The position numbers were made by a program, and so were the translations under genes. This document shows, one piece after another, positions 1-9,359 of a DNA stretch of 64,000 nucleotides. Every line of letters starts with the position of its first letter. Within the stretch, counting starts at the first letter, position 1. The notes below the pieces were generated by a model. It did not search any database and was not told the origin of the DNA. It was given only the letters and a program-made list of their open reading frames with translations. The stretch is from Pseudomonadales bacterium (lineage in GTDB: Bacteria > Pseudomonadota > Gammaproteobacteria > Pseudomonadales > Halieaceae). The stretch spans positions 186,001-250,000 of the forward strand of contig JACKNN010000003.1 in NCBI GenBank assembly GCA_024234855.1, read 5' to 3'.

Positions 1-138
1 GTAATGACGGCGATTCGCCAACTCGGCAATAGCCTCCCTGAGCTCGCGCTCGCTCACCTGTTCGGCGGTCTCTGTGCTGACCAGTTGCCACAATTTGCGG
101 CTGCAAAGTTCCCTTGGATTGAATTTGACTGTGTTCAT
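1..138 (-). CDS. Hypothetical protein, 5' part only (runs off the window)
   Basis: An open frame on the reverse strand starts with ATG at 138 and stays open for 46 codons to the window edge, so only the N-terminus is visible. It begins MNTVKFNPRELCSRKLWQLV and continues with an acidic, glutamate-rich, probably helical stretch (ETAEQVSERELREAIAEL). There is no signal peptide or membrane segment. I do not recognise the family. The charged helical composition and ordinary codon use suggest a real small cytoplasmic protein, but with so little sequence the call is weak. The gene lies downstream of the PhoD-like gene on the same strand, about 140 bp away. Confidence 0.45.
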   Translation of the reverse strand, partial: MNTVKFNPRELCSRKLWQLVSTETAEQVSERELREAIAELANRRHY

Positions 139-275
139 GCTGTTACCACTTTTGTACTGCTCCGGTAGGTCCAGCTCGCCTGTGGCGGCTGCGTTTGTTC
201 ACCGGAGTGAGAGTAAATTTTAATTATGACCATCGCGTGATGGCCGAAGTTCCGGCCCCGCCTTCTGCAAGCAGC

Positions 276-2378
276 TTACACGGTTGTCAGCTGGAAGGGA
301 AAGGGGGCCCCGAGCTCGAATGCCGGACCCTGTAGTACGGGCGGCTCGCCGCTGTGCCAGGCGGGCAGGCGGAAACTGGCGATATGGGCGACAGCCGGCG
401 CCTCGGAGAATGGCTGCCGGGAGCCGGTTATCGTCACCAGCTGTACCCGCATCTCGGCCGGGGTCAGCGTGGCCAGGCCATAGCCGTTGGCGGTTGTGTC
501 CACATAGGCGAGGCCGGGGTTGGCATGGTTGGGCCCCAGCCAGCGGGCGAGGCTAGCCAGGCCGGTTTTGGCGTATGTCAGCGCAGCAAAGACGCCGTCC
601 ACCATCGTCATATTCCAGACGGGCACGATCCTGCCGTCCTCCTCGGCCATGACAATCGGCTGGAATACCGGGTGGTCCCGGGCCGCGACCACGCTGAGCT
701 CGTCGAACAGCGGCGAGGAACTGATACCGGCGACATTGAAGTCCACCATCACCGGCGCCGCATCCGCCGCGGTGGTGGATCGGCGAATAGTGCCCGCGCC
801 GTGCATGTGGTGGTCGCCGGACAGGGAGACACAGCCGCTGACCTGGCGCTGCGCCAGTTCCCGCATCAGGTAGGCCAGCTCGTGCGGATAGCCGGACCAG
901 GCATCAATAGTGAAAATGCTGTCCTCGTAGCCGGCCAGGGGCAGCGCTGACAGGTCCAGCCGCAGCGGCAGCAGCGGCAGGGCATTGCCCCAGATCTTCC
1001 AGCGCGCGCCGGAGCCCTCCAGGGTGGCGAGCAGCCAGTCGCGCTGGGTGGGGCCCAGCAGTGTTCCGGGCTCGCGGGTTCGGGCCGGGTTGGCAATAGT
1101 GCCATCGCCATAGGGAAGAAATGCCGGCGGGTTGCCGTCGGCATAGGCGGCGCCGGCATCCGCAATTTCCACCAGTCGCACGCTGTTCAGGGGCAGGCCC
1201 AGTTCCCCGGCCAGGGTGTCCGGCAGGCAGGGCGCACTGCGGTAGCTGCGCGAGTCGGTGAGCACCAGGTCGAGGTTGCGGCCCCAGCGCAGGGCGCGGT
1301 AAATGCACAGGCTGTCCCGCGCCTCGTCATTGCCGGGTGTGTCGCCGGCGACCGGCCGAAAGTCATGCGCCGGCTGGTCGACAAGCTCATCCAGAACCGC
1401 CGGGATATACTCGAACCAGGCCTGGTTGGCCGAGGCCTTGCGCCGGGCCTGCAACTGGGGCACCTCGCCGTAGGTGTTGTAGCTCTGGAAGTTGTTATTG
1501 GCGAACTCGTGGTCATCCCAGGTGCAGATAAAGGGCCAGCGCGCCCGGGCTGCCTGCAGCTCGGGGTCGGCCAGGTAGGTCCGGTAGAGGTGGCGGTAAT
1601 CCGCCAGCGACACGGCGTAGCGATTGTCCTCGGTGGTGACGCCGTCGGGGAAAGGCGGTACCCGACGGGACAGGGCGCTGCCGTCGGGCCGGGTGTTCCA
1701 GCAGCGTTCGTAGATGAAGTCACCCAGGTGCAGGACGAATTGTATCCGCTCGTCTGCCGGCGCCGCGGCATCGTCCGCGAGCAGGCGCGCCCAGGCGCCG
1801 TAGTAGGCGTCCTCGTAATTCTGGCAGCTGACGAAGGCGAATTTGACATCGCGCTCCTGGCCGGGGGCCGGGGCGGTGCGGGTCTGTCCCACTCTGGAGC
1901 TGGATCCGGCACCCTCGGGGAGTGTGCCTGTGACAGGGGCTTCACCGGGGCGGGCGTCCCCGGGCAGACGGCCACCGGGGAAGCGGCCGCCGAGGAAGCG
2001 GCCGCCGAGGAAGCGGTAGTAGTATGTCGTGTCCGGTTCCAGCCCATCGAGATAGGCCCGGACCGTGTAGTCACTGGCGGCATCCGTCGACAGTGGCACC
2101 TGCAGCAGCGGCTGGGAAAAGTCGTCGCTCCGGCTGAGTTGCAGGAGCAGCGGCACTTTCCCTGCCGCGTCCGCGCCCGCAGTGCCCGCCGCCGGCAGGG
2201 CGCGGGTCCACAGCATGACACCCGCCGGCCGGGGGTCGCCGGAAGCCACGCCCTGGGGAAAGCTCAGGGCCGGTGCATCCGCACCGAGCGCGGCGGCGGC
2301 ACCGGCGTAGCGCGCGGCGCTCAGGAAGAAACTGCTGGAGGACAACAACCCCAACAGGATGCGGCGAGTGATCGGCAT
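276..2378 (-). CDS. PhoD-like alkaline phosphatase / phosphodiesterase
   Basis: A 700-residue metallophosphatase of the PhoD family, which removes phosphate from phosphomono- or diesters outside the cytoplasm using Fe/Ca. The N-terminus has a twin-arginine-like signal (TRRILLG followed by a hydrophobic serine-rich stretch), consistent with Tat export. The PhoD N-terminal beta domain (FPQGVASGDPRPAGVMLWTR, near 40-60) leads to the catalytic domain with VSCQNYEDAYYGAW (about 183-196), VLHLGDFIYE (about 215-224), WDDHEFANNN and, near the C-terminus, SGDHHMHG as metal-binding motifs. Between the two domains is an unusual low-complexity linker (about residues 123-172) that starts with FLGGR-type repeats encoded by a 15-bp tandem repeat. 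Substrate is unproven; phosphate scavenging is the usual role. The start is the first ATG before the signal peptide; its Shine-Dalgarno sequence is weak. Confidence 0.88.
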   Translation of the reverse strand: MPITRRILLGLLSSSSFFLSAARYAGAAAALGADAPALSFPQGVASGDPRPAGVMLWTRALPAAGTAGADAAGKVPLLLQLSRSDDFSQPLLQVPLSTDAASDYTVRAYLDGLEPDTTYYYRFLGGRFLGGRFPGGRLPGDARPGEAPVTGTLPEGAGSSSRVGQTRTAPAPGQERDVKFAFVSCQNYEDAYYGAWARLLADDAAAPADERIQFVLHLGDFIYERCWNTRPDGSALSRRVPPFPDGVTTEDNRYAVSLADYRHLYRTYLADPELQAARARWPFICTWDDHEFANNNFQSYNTYGEVPQLQARRKASANQAWFEYIPAVLDELVDQPAHDFRPVAGDTPGNDEARDSLCIYRALRWGRNLDLVLTDSRSYRSAPCLPDTLAGELGLPLNSVRLVEIADAGAAYADGNPPAFLPYGDGTIANPARTREPGTLLGPTQRDWLLATLEGSGARWKIWGNALPLLPLRLDLSALPLAGYEDSIFTIDAWSGYPHELAYLMRELAQRQVSGCVSLSGDHHMHGAGTIRRSTTAADAAPVMVDFNVAGISSSPLFDELSVVAARDHPVFQPIVMAEEDGRIVPVWNMTMVDGVFAALTYAKTGLASLARWLGPNHANPGLAYVDTTANGYGLATLTPAEMRVQLVTITGSRQPFSEAPAVAHIASFRLPAWHSGEPPVLQGPAFELGAPFPFQLTTV
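1971..2015. repeat. 15-bp tandem repeat inside the PhoD-like gene
   Basis: Three consecutive 15-bp units: 1971-1985 with two mismatches to the others, and 1986-2000 and 2001-2015 identical to each other (gccgccgaggaagcg). On the coding (reverse) strand they encode a repeating F-L/P-G-G-R pentapeptide. The unit is a multiple of three, so copy-number change would keep the frame and lengthen or shorten the linker between the PhoD beta domain and the catalytic domain. Confidence 0.9.
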
Positions 2379-2595
2379 GGCGCTGAACTATTTGAGCTGG
2401 ACGAGGCCCTAACTGTAGCCCACCGGGCGGGCGCGATGTAAGTCTGCCGGCGATTTTCCCGGTGGCGCGCCCCACACGTGTGCTGGGGCGTTGCAGTAAG
2501 CGCTACAGTGGCCTACATTCGCTGCTGTCGTGCGCCCTGTCGAGCACAATGCGGGGGGTGCCTGCAAATTAACGAACTATACGGGGGGTAATGCC

Positions 2596-3249
2596 ATGAG
2601 CCTGTTTGACCTGGGCAGGAAAGACCAGCTGCCAACCGCAGACACCGCCCTGCCGGGCCGGGCGGAGGCGATGCCGGTGCCGGCGGCGCACTATGTCAAC
2701 GGCAACCCCCTCAAGGGGCCCTTTCCCGCCCACCTGCGGCAGGCCCTGTTCGGCATGGGCTGCTTCTGGGGGGTGGAACGCAAGTTCTGGCACTTGTCGG
2801 GCGTGTTCACCACGGCGGCGGGGTACGCGGCCGGTGTGACGCCCAACCCCAACTACCGCGAGGTCTGCACCGGCAAAACCGGGCACAACGAGGTCGTGCT
2901 GGTGGTGTTTGATCCCGGTGTCATCGACTATGCGGCGCTGTTGAAGGCGTTCTGGGAGGGACATGACCCCACCCAGGGGATGCGCCAGGGCAACGATCGC
3001 GGCACCCAGTACCGCTCGGGAATTTACGTGTTCGATGACGCGCAGAAGGCGCTGGCGCAGGCCTCGAAGACGGCCTTCCAGCAATGCCTGGACAAGGCCG
3101 GGTACGGCGCGATAACAACCGAGATTCTGCCAGCGCCGGTGTTTTACTACGCCGAGGACTATCACCAGCAGTACCTGGCGAAAAACCCCGGCGGTTACTG
3201 CGGGCTGGGTGGAACCGGCGTCAGCTGCCCGGTGGGTATCGCCGGTTAA
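2596..3249 (+). CDS. msrA: Peptide methionine (S)-S-oxide reductase MsrA
   Basis: A 217-residue MsrA that reduces the S-epimer of methionine sulfoxide in oxidised proteins, using thioredoxin. The signature GCFWGVE carries the catalytic Cys56. Two C-terminal cysteines, Cys202 in GGYCGLGG and Cys211 in GVSCPVG, match the resolving and recycling cysteines of the E. coli enzyme, so this is a three-cysteine, thioredoxin-dependent type. Length is close to E. coli MsrA (212). The ATG at 2596 is preferred over an upstream GTG at 2530 because it follows a G-rich Shine-Dalgarno sequence (GGGGGT, 2582-2588) and begins where family similarity begins. It is monocistronic and convergent with the CBS gene. 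Confidence 0.96.
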   Translation: MSLFDLGRKDQLPTADTALPGRAEAMPVPAAHYVNGNPLKGPFPAHLRQALFGMGCFWGVERKFWHLSGVFTTAAGYAAGVTPNPNYREVCTGKTGHNEVVLVVFDPGVIDYAALLKAFWEGHDPTQGMRQGNDRGTQYRSGIYVFDDAQKALAQASKTAFQQCLDKAGYGAITTEILPAPVFYYAEDYHQQYLAKNPGGYCGLGGTGVSCPVGIAG

Positions 3250-3261
3250 GCCGGCCGCGCT

Positions 3262-3723
3262 TTACAGCGTTTCCTCCTCGTCGAAGTCGAACTCCTCCGG
3301 CTCCTGGGCTTCCAGCTGCTCCATCAGGTTGATCGCAATGGTGACAAAGTCGGAGTCGGTAATGATCCCGACCAGCTTGCCCTTGCGCAGTACGGGGAGG
3401 CAGCCCACCTTGTGTTTCTGCAGGTGCAGCGCGGTACCGCGCAGGCTGGCGGACTCGTCCACGGTCTGCACCGGCGTGGTCATGATGGTCGACAGCGCGA
3501 CGTAGTTTTCCCGCGAACCGCTCGCCTCCCGGGGCAGCACCGTGGTATCGCCCGCGGCGAGTACGTCGCGCTGGGAAACCACGCCGATCAGGCTGCCCTC
3601 GGCACTGACGATGGGGATGTGCCGGATGTGGTGTTCCGCCAGCAGCTGGCGGGCTGCCGCCAGGGTGTCGTCCGGCCCCAGGGTGTAGGGTTCACGGGTC
3701 ATGATTTCTGCGACCGTCAGCAT
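3262..3723 (-). CDS. CBS-domain pair protein
   Basis: A 153-residue stand-alone CBS (Bateman) module. The first CBS motif begins at the N-terminus (MLTVAEIMTREPYTLGP, with HIRHIPIVSAEGSLIGVVSQRD) and the second at about residue 75 (STIMTTPVQTVDESASL, with VGCLPVLRKGKLVGIITDSDF). The C-terminus is a short acidic tail. Such modules bind adenosine nucleotides and often report energy state; the target cannot be inferred from the neighbours. The start at 3723 is supported by GAGGA a few bases upstream and by the beginning of domain similarity. A longer in-frame extension to 3885 has no such support. The gene converges on msrA with 12 bp between stop codons. Confidence 0.88.
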   Translation of the reverse strand: MLTVAEIMTREPYTLGPDDTLAAARQLLAEHHIRHIPIVSAEGSLIGVVSQRDVLAAGDTTVLPREASGSRENYVALSTIMTTPVQTVDESASLRGTALHLQKHKVGCLPVLRKGKLVGIITDSDFVTIAINLMEQLEAQEPEEFDFDEEETL

Positions 3724-3908
3724 GTTGGGGTCCTCAATCGGGGCTGTGTTGCAATGCCACCAAGGTAGCCGGTACCCGCGGCAACCGCCTTGACCCTCGT
3801 CAAAAAAATCTTGTACTGCACCGCGCTTCCCAGTATATCTGCCAGGACGGGTCAGCCGGGCGGCGTCGGCGGACTGACCAGTCAATAACTATAAAACGCG
3901 GTGAGAAT

Positions 3909-6383
3909 ATGCCTGTAAATAGAAAAGCAGTGGGCAGGTTACCTGCCCTTTCCTGTGTTTTGCCCCCGATTTTGTTTGGCTGGTGGGCACTGCCCGCGCT
4001 TGCCGAAACCGCGACCCTGGAGGAAGTCATCGTCACCGCCCGCAAGCGGGACGAGAGCCTGCAGGAAACGCCGGTGGCGGTGACCGCCCTGGATGCCACG
4101 GCCCTGCGGGATGCCGGCATCAGGAACCTGTCCAACCTCAACCAGATCGCCCCCAATATCGAAGTGTCCTCGGCCAACGGCAATGCTCCCGCGGCCAGTA
4201 TCTATATTCGCGGCGTCGGCCAGCGCAATACCGGGGTGAATATCGATTCCGGCGTGGGGATTTACCTGGACGGCGTCTACCTCGGCCGCCCCGATGGCGC
4301 CCTGCTCGATATCAACGATATGCAGTCAGTGCAGGTGCTGCGCGGCCCCCAGGGTACGCTGTTTGGCAAGAACACTACCGCCGGGGCGCTGGTGTTCACC
4401 TCCAACAAGCCGGTGGATGAATTCGAGGGACTGGTGGGCACGCGGGTGGGCAACTACGAGCGCCTCGACGGTGACTTCATGTTGAATGTACCGGTGACCG
4501 ACCAGCTGTGGACGCGCCTGTCCGGCGCCTATCGCTCAGCCGACGGCTATATCGACAACGAGTACGACGGCAAGAAGTACATGAACGAAGACCGCAGCAC
4601 GATCATGTGGCAAACGCGCTGGGCGCCAGCTGACGACTGGCTGGTGGACCTCAACCTGAACCATGCCGAAACCGACCAGCGCCCGCGGCCGCAAAAATGC
4701 CGGCCGGTGCCCGGCTATGAGGGCTGGCAGGCCGCGCTGCTGGACCAGCTGGCGGTTATCCCCGCCACTGGCCAGACCTATGGCGATTTCTGCCAGCAGG
4801 CCGCCGACGCCGGCGGTGGCGACAAACTGACAGTCATCTCTGACCTGGGCGGCAAGTACCAGGTGAAAAATGACGGCGCCTCGCTCACTGCAGCCTGGGA
4901 TATCAACGAGCATATGGGGCTGAAAAGCATCAGCGCCTGGCGCTATACCGAGGCCGAGCAGGACGACGACCTGGACAACACCGGTACACCCTTCGTGCAC
5001 CGGACGATGACCGTGCATCCCACCTACAAGGGGCCCAACAAGACCGACCAGTACAGCCAGGAATTGCAGCTGACCGGCGATATGTTCAACGAGCGCCTGA
5101 CTTATGTCGCAGGGCTGTACTGGTTTAACGAAAAAAGCGACGGTGCCATCAGTGTCGGCTACCTCGGGCCCTATGATCCCGCCATCGGCAACCTGTTCTT
5201 TCTCAACACTTCCAATAATCAATACCATACCGATAACAAGGCGGCAGCGGCCTTTGTCCAGGGCGAGTGGCAGTTCGACGAGCACTGGCGTACCACCCTG
5301 GGCCTGCGCTATACCGACGAAACCCGCAAACTGGAGCGCAACCGGTACAGCGTCATTCCCGCTTCCCTGGACCTCAATGGCAACCCGGTGACCGCTATCG
5401 ATGGCGGCCTGTACTCGGTGACGCGACCGGGCTTCGCCTACAACCCCGATTTCCAGCTGGCGTTCCAGGACTACGCCAGGCGCAAGAATTCCGACGGCGA
5501 TTACTCTCCCATGGCCAGTGTGCAGTACATGATCGACGGCAATGAATGGGTGGACCTGGGCACGGTATATCTCACCTACAGCCAGGGCTTCCTCTCGGGC
5601 GGCCTGTCGGAGGCGCCCAGTGGCGAACTGGAGGACTACAAACCGGAAGAGGTGACCAGCTGGGAGCTGGGTTACAAGCTGGATCTGCTGGACCGCACCC
5701 TGCGCGTGAACGGCGCCTTCTATTACATGGATTACAAAAACCGGCAGCTGACCACGCTGGTGATCAACCCCGGCACCGGCAGCCCTGCCCCCGCCACCCT
5801 GAACGCCGAGAAATCCAGTATCAGCGGCTTCGAGCTGGAAACCACCTGGCTGGCTACCGAGCAGTTGACCCTGACCTTCAATATGACGCTGAACGACGGC
5901 GATATCGACACCTTCGATGACGTGCAGTTGACCCTGGGCCAGGGTGCCACGCCACCCCCGGGCTGCGAACGGACCAGCCTGGTGGTGATACAGGTCGATT
6001 CCTGCCCCAACGACCGCTCCGACGAAAGCCTGCCGCGGCTGCCCAAACAGACCTATTATCTGGCTGCGCAGTACGCCTGGCCGCTGTCTGTGGGCACTGT
6101 CACGCCGCGCATCCAGGCCAGTCTCAAGCGCGATATCGAGTACTGTTTCGATGCGGCCAGCTGTACTTCCGGCCTGTGGAAGGAGGACGAGCAGTTTGAC
6201 CTCAGCGCCCGGTTGAACTGGGTATCGCCGGACGAGCAGTGGGTGGGTGCGCTGTACGGCAACAATCTCACCGACACCCACTACATGGTGGGCGGCACCG
6301 CGTTGGTGGAATCCTCCGGCGTCGGGGGCTACTCGGTGGCGACGCCGCGCATGTATGGCGTGGAGCTCGAATACCGCTTCTGA
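3909..6383 (+). CDS. TonB-dependent outer-membrane receptor
   Basis: An 824-residue TonB-dependent receptor for energised uptake of a large or scarce substrate across the outer membrane. It has a Sec signal peptide (to about residue 33), a TonB box near 39-45 (EVIVTARK), and a plug domain with SIYIRGVGQRN, VGIYLDGVYLGRP and VQVLRGPQGTLFGKNTTAGAL. A roughly 650-residue beta-barrel follows, ending in the aromatic residue expected for BAM recognition (YGVELEYRF). The subtype is the large CirA/FecA-like group common in Halieaceae, Sphingomonadaceae and other oligotrophs, where substrates range from siderophores to sterols and glycans. No substrate gene or anti-sigma partner is adjacent, so the ligand is unknown. 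The gene is transcribed alone from the region 3724-3908. Confidence 0.93.
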   Translation: MPVNRKAVGRLPALSCVLPPILFGWWALPALAETATLEEVIVTARKRDESLQETPVAVTALDATALRDAGIRNLSNLNQIAPNIEVSSANGNAPAASIYIRGVGQRNTGVNIDSGVGIYLDGVYLGRPDGALLDINDMQSVQVLRGPQGTLFGKNTTAGALVFTSNKPVDEFEGLVGTRVGNYERLDGDFMLNVPVTDQLWTRLSGAYRSADGYIDNEYDGKKYMNEDRSTIMWQTRWAPADDWLVDLNLNHAETDQRPRPQKCRPVPGYEGWQAALLDQLAVIPATGQTYGDFCQQAADAGGGDKLTVISDLGGKYQVKNDGASLTAAWDINEHMGLKSISAWRYTEAEQDDDLDNTGTPFVHRTMTVHPTYKGPNKTDQYSQELQLTGDMFNERLTYVAGLYWFNEKSDGAISVGYLGPYDPAIGNLFFLNTSNNQYHTDNKAAAAFVQGEWQFDEHWRTTLGLRYTDETRKLERNRYSVIPASLDLNGNPVTAIDGGLYSVTRPGFAYNPDFQLAFQDYARRKNSDGDYSPMASVQYMIDGNEWVDLGTVYLTYSQGFLSGGLSEAPSGELEDYKPEEVTSWELGYKLDLLDRTLRVNGAFYYMDYKNRQLTTLVINPGTGSPAPATLNAEKSSISGFELETTWLATEQLTLTFNMTLNDGDIDTFDDVQLTLGQGATPPPGCERTSLVVIQVDSCPNDRSDESLPRLPKQTYYLAAQYAWPLSVGTVTPRIQASLKRDIEYCFDAASCTSGLWKEDEQFDLSARLNWVSPDEQWVGALYGNNLTDTHYMVGGTALVESSGVGGYSVATPRMYGVELEYRF

Positions 6384-6404
6384 CAGGCAGCGGCCGGGCG
6401 CTCG

Positions 6405-7112
6405 CTAGAACAGCCGCCCCAGCAGCGCGCCGAGGGCGTTTTCCACCCGCAGGATACGCGGCCCCAGCGATACAATCTCGCAGCCGGCCGCGCCGAGCTT
6501 TGCCACCTCGTAGGGAATAAAGCCGCCTTCGGGGCCGATCACCAGCAGGGTCGGCTGTTGCAGGTCGCGCGGGCAGGGCGGGTAATCGCCGGGGTGGGCA
6601 AGCAGCGCGCGCCGGCCCGCCACCAGGCCGGGCAGGATATCCTCCGCGAAGGGTTTGAAGCGCCGGTGGCAGGCCAGCTCGGGCAGCACGGTATCGCGGG
6701 ACTGTTCCAGCCCCTGCAACAGGTAGCCCCGCAGCGTCCCGGGCTGCAACGCGGGGGTCTGCCAGTAGCTTTTCTCCACCCGGTAGGAATGGATCAGGTG
6801 GAGCTGGGCGACCCCCAACTCCGCCGCCGTGCGCACGATGCGGCGCAGCATTTTGGGTCGCGGCAGCGCCAGCACCAGGCACAGGGGCAGTTTGGGGGGC
6901 GGCGCCCGATCCAGGGTTACCGCCAGGACGGCCTGCTGTTGGTCGATTGCCAGCACCTGGCCCGAGCCCGTGAGGCCGCCCAGCTCGCCGACGCGCAACT
7001 GGTCGCCGGCGCGGGCGCCAAGCACCTGTAACAGGTGCTGCAGGCGGTGGTCGGCCACCCGGATGCGCTGCTCGTCGAGGCGGTCCGCCGCGCTGAAGAG
7101 CAACAGGTTCAC
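6405..7112 (-). CDS. rsmE: 16S rRNA (uracil-1498-N3)-methyltransferase RsmE
   Basis: A 235-residue SPOUT methyltransferase that methylates N3 of U1498 in 16S rRNA near the decoding centre. The N-terminal PUA-like domain (about 1-70) includes HHLQVLGARAGDQLRVGE-type sequence. The C-terminal SPOUT knot has KMLRRIVRTAAELGVAQLHL, VIGPEGGF for SAM binding and the closing LGPRILRVENA. It lies 7 bp downstream of rimO on the same strand, so two ribosome-modification genes probably share one transcript. Length fits the family. Confidence 0.95.
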   Translation of the reverse strand: MNLLLFSAADRLDEQRIRVADHRLQHLLQVLGARAGDQLRVGELGGLTGSGQVLAIDQQQAVLAVTLDRAPPPKLPLCLVLALPRPKMLRRIVRTAAELGVAQLHLIHSYRVEKSYWQTPALQPGTLRGYLLQGLEQSRDTVLPELACHRRFKPFAEDILPGLVAGRRALLAHPGDYPPCPRDLQQPTLLVIGPEGGFIPYEVAKLGAAGCEIVSLGPRILRVENALGALLGRLF

Positions 7113-7119
7113 CGCCGGT

Positions 7120-8451
7120 TTATCCCGCCCACAGGTCGTATTCGTCGGCGCCGGTGACCTCGGCCTCTACCATGTCCCCCGGCTTGAGATCGGTAATCCC
7201 GTCGAGGTAGACCTTGCCGTCGATCTCCGGCGCGTCCGCACTGGAGCGGCCGATAGCGCCCTGTTCGTCCACGCTGTCGATCAGGATTTCGATGGTCTTG
7301 CCGACCCTGTCCTGCAGCCGGGCGGCACTGATATCCTGCTGCAGCGCCATAAAGCGGTCCCAGCGCTCCTGCTTTACGTCTGCCGGCACCGGGTCGGGCA
7401 AATCGTTGGCGGCGGCGCCCTTGACCGGGGAGTACTGGAAACAGCCCACCCGGTCGAGCTGGGCCTCTTCCAGGAAGTCCAGCAACTGCTCGAAGTCATC
7501 CTCGGTCTCGCCGGGAAAGCCGACGATAAAGGTGCTGCGCAGGGTGATGTCCGGGCAGATTTCCCGCCAGCGCCTGATCCGCTCCAGCGATTTTTCCGCC
7601 GCCGCCGGCCGCTTCATGCGCTTGAGTATCTCCGGGCTGCCGTGCTGCAGGGGCACGTCCAGGTAGGGCAGGATTTTACCCTCGGCCATCAGCGGGATGA
7701 CCTTGTCGACGTGGGGATAGGGGTAGACGTAGTGCAATCGCACCCACACGCCGAACTCCCCCAGCGCCTCGCACAGGTCCTGCATGCGGGTTTTCAGCGG
7801 GCGGCCGTTCCAGAACCCGGTGCGGTACTTGGTGTCGATGCCGTAGGCGCTGGTGTCCTGGGAGATCACCAGCAGTTCCCGCACACCGGCCTGCACCAGC
7901 CGCTCGGCCTCGCCCATGACATCGCCGATGGGGCGGCTGACCAGGTCACCGCGCATGGCGGGAATGATGCAGAAACTGCAGCGGTGGTTACAGCCCTCCG
8001 ATATCTTCAGGTAGGCGTAGTGGCGCGGCGTGAGCTTGACGCCCTGGGGCGGCACCAGGTCGCGGAACGGGTCGTGTACCGGCGTATGCGGCACGTACTG
8101 GTGTACCGCGCTCACGACCTCCTCGTAGGCGGCGGGGCCGGTGACACTCAATACCTTCGGGTGCAGTTCCATGATGGCGCGGGCGTCGTCGCCCTTGCCC
8201 ATGCAGCCGGTGACAATCACCCGGCCGTTCTCGCTGATGGCCTCGCCGATGGCGTCCAGCGATTCCTGCTTGGCGCTGTCGATAAATCCGCAGGTGTTGA
8301 CCACCACGACCTGCGCATCCTCATAGCTCGGCACGATGTCGTAGCCGTCGATTTTCAGCTGGGTGAGAATGCGTTCGGAATCCACCAGCGCCTTGGGGCA
8401 ACCGAGGCTGACGAAGCCGACCTTGTTGCTGGACGGAGTGTTACTGGACAC
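7120..8451 (-). CDS. rimO: Ribosomal protein uS12 (Asp89) methylthiotransferase RimO
   Basis: A 443-residue radical-SAM methylthiotransferase that adds a beta-methylthio group to Asp89 of ribosomal protein S12. The N-terminal MTTase domain supplies three cysteines for the auxiliary 4Fe-4S cluster (SLGCPKAL, NTCGFID, TGCMGKG). The radical-SAM motif CNHRCSFC follows within KISEGCNHRCSFCIIPAMRG. A TRAM domain closes the protein, with acidic residues (VEAEVTGADEYDLW) typical of RimO rather than MiaB. It is divergent from the BON-LysM gene and is followed closely by rsmE. Confidence 0.97.
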   Translation of the reverse strand: MSSNTPSSNKVGFVSLGCPKALVDSERILTQLKIDGYDIVPSYEDAQVVVVNTCGFIDSAKQESLDAIGEAISENGRVIVTGCMGKGDDARAIMELHPKVLSVTGPAAYEEVVSAVHQYVPHTPVHDPFRDLVPPQGVKLTPRHYAYLKISEGCNHRCSFCIIPAMRGDLVSRPIGDVMGEAERLVQAGVRELLVISQDTSAYGIDTKYRTGFWNGRPLKTRMQDLCEALGEFGVWVRLHYVYPYPHVDKVIPLMAEGKILPYLDVPLQHGSPEILKRMKRPAAAEKSLERIRRWREICPDITLRSTFIVGFPGETEDDFEQLLDFLEEAQLDRVGCFQYSPVKGAAANDLPDPVPADVKQERWDRFMALQQDISAARLQDRVGKTIEILIDSVDEQGAIGRSSADAPEIDGKVYLDGITDLKPGDMVEAEVTGADEYDLWAG

Positions 8452-8684
8452 GATGGTTACCGGACATGGTGTGGGACCGCGGGCAGGTGGCGACAGGGTC
8501 GCGGATTATACCTTGCCAATGCGAATCCGCGAAACCGGGAGCCCCGCGGCGTTGCATCACGGTCACGGTCGGCTATAGTGACCGGACACCATGTGACCTG
8601 TGGTGTACAAACGGTGCCATTTCATGGCCGCGGGGGTCGAGCGTACCGCCACCTGCAAATCAGCACAAAGGAGATCAGTCGACA

Positions 8685-9197
8685 ATGGGATTATTTGATT
8701 TTGTAGCGGAAGCGGGTGAAAAGCTGGCCGGGAAGGTATTGGGCTCCGCTGCCGGCGAGGACATCAACAAAACCGTGGAAGTATCACCCCAGCGGGTCAA
8801 CGAGCTGCGCCAGCAGAATATTGCGCATAGCGTGGCGCAACTGGATGTGGCGGGCGAGAAGGTAGCGGTGAAGGTGGATGGTGATACCGCTGTGCTCACC
8901 GGGACCGCACCCAGCCAGGAGGCCCTGGAAAAAATTGTGCTGTGTGCCGGTAACCAGTACGGCATCGCCAGAGTCGATTGCCGGCTGCAGGTGGATGCGG
9001 CGGCGGCTGCATCCGCAGCGCCCGCAGGCGAATCGACCTTTTACACGGTCAAGGCCGGCGATACCCTCGGCAAGATCGCCCAGCAGCACTACGGCGCAGC
9101 GAACAAGTACACGGTGATCTTCGAGGCGAACAAGCCGATGCTGAAGGACCCGGACAAGATTTACCCCGGCCAGAGCCTGCGGATTCCCGCGCTGTAA
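8685..9197 (+). CDS. BON-LysM protein, Kbp (YgaU)-like
   Basis: A 170-residue protein that opens MGLFDFVAEAGEKL, as the E. coli potassium-binding protein Kbp (YgaU, 149 residues) does. A BON domain occupies about residues 30-105 (VNELRQQNIAHSVAQLDVAG, DGDTAVLTGTAPSQEALEKI), and after an alanine-rich linker a LysM domain ends the protein (FYTVKAGDTLGKIAQQHYG, YPGQSLRIP). There is no signal peptide, consistent with the cytoplasmic potassium sensor of E. coli. The ATG at 8685 is chosen over longer frames because AAAGGAG lies about 12 nt upstream and similarity begins there. It is a stand-alone gene, divergent from rimO. Confidence 0.88.
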   Translation: MGLFDFVAEAGEKLAGKVLGSAAGEDINKTVEVSPQRVNELRQQNIAHSVAQLDVAGEKVAVKVDGDTAVLTGTAPSQEALEKIVLCAGNQYGIARVDCRLQVDAAAAASAAPAGESTFYTVKAGDTLGKIAQQHYGAANKYTVIFEANKPMLKDPDKIYPGQSLRIPAL

Positions 9198-9359
9198 CCA
9201 GGACCTTCCCGGTGCCAGCGATTATCGGGAAAGCGGTTGGCGACAAAGGGTGCATGCTTCCCGGGGGCACGCCTTTAAATACGTCGGATTTTTTTACAGT
9301 TGCCGCCGGCGTGCCGGTGTGGCGTCTTCCAACCCCCTGTTTCTATACAACAAAATAAC

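Noticed and set aside
242..257. GGCCG-N6-CGGCC hairpin downstream of the PhoD-like gene
   Set aside because: Only five base pairs and no T-run, so not supportable as a terminator.
4536..6281. 581-codon reverse-strand frame opposite the TonB receptor
   Set aside because: Antisense shadow of a GC-rich gene with strong protein evidence on the other strand; repetitive V/G/Q/L composition and no recognisable domain.
6829..8706. 625-codon forward frame across rsmE and rimO
   Set aside because: Covers two well-supported reverse-strand genes; no domain features.
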